Source: an uncultured Prevotellaceae bacterium (lineage in GTDB: Bacteria; Bacteroidota; Bacteroidia; Bacteroidales; Bacteroidaceae). From it: a stretch of DNA of 5,562 nt. The DNA is taken from contig CAMZHP010000235.1 of the NCBI GenBank assembly GCA_947306845.1, forward strand, positions 1 to 5,562, in the 5' to 3' direction. The position numbers and the translations under genes are program-made. Under the pieces are notes generated by a model. That model was not told the origin of the DNA, searched no databases, and saw only the letters and a list, made by a program, of their open reading frames with translations. This document shows, piece by piece, positions 5,538 to 5,562 of the stretch (its first letter is position 1; each line of letters starts with the position of its first letter).

Positions 5538-5562
5538 AACCTTTGTTAACCTTAAATCTAAT

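Overview
The window looks like chromosomal DNA of a Bacteroidales bacterium, probably Prevotella-like. The basis is: promoter boxes of the Bacteroidetes type (TTG, 20 bp, TAnnTTTG), AT-rich starts without Shine-Dalgarno sequences, roughly half G+C, and a gene set (MoxR ATPase, DUF4350, DUF4129, SpoIIM/DUF95, RDD) that I recall as a conserved block in Bacteroidetes. The genus is an inference. I see no mobile element, RNA gene or CRISPR array.

Layout. A leftward (minus-strand) operon runs from about 4570 to beyond the left edge. Its order is SpoIIM-family membrane protein (3604-4569), unnamed six-pass membrane protein (2751-3626), DUF4129 protein (2122-2739), DUF4350 protein (701-2125) and MoxR AAA+ ATPase (1-544, cut by the window edge). 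The first four genes are tightly packed: a 23-bp overlap, an 11-bp gap and a 4-bp ATGA overlap. A 156-bp gap then precedes MoxR. It holds a possible 27-codon ORF that starts directly after the DUF4350 stop, and four tandem 8-bp units that each begin with a stop codon in the direction of transcription. Rightward from about 4630 runs a single RDD-family membrane protein gene (4674-5390). The two transcription units are driven by face-to-face promoters that occupy the same 35 bp and are mirror images of each other.

Right end. The RDD gene is followed by a short hairpin/T-tract, then nine 9-bp tandem units built on CTAGAT with three variable bases (5431-5511), then a strong hairpin whose T-tract lies on the minus strand (5513-5537). 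The array is therefore bracketed by apparently convergent terminators, unless the last hairpin is part of the leader of a rightward gene beyond the edge.

How the genes may work together. MoxR ATPases are thought to act as chaperone-like remodelers for membrane or secreted complexes, usually with a DUF58/VWA partner, which I would expect just left of this window. The other five products are all membrane proteins. The simplest reading is one envelope system in which the ATPase assembles or remodels a complex made of the DUF4350, DUF4129, SpoIIM, RDD and unnamed polytopic proteins. Its substrate and purpose are unknown. The members are recognisable families; their joint function is the undescribed part.
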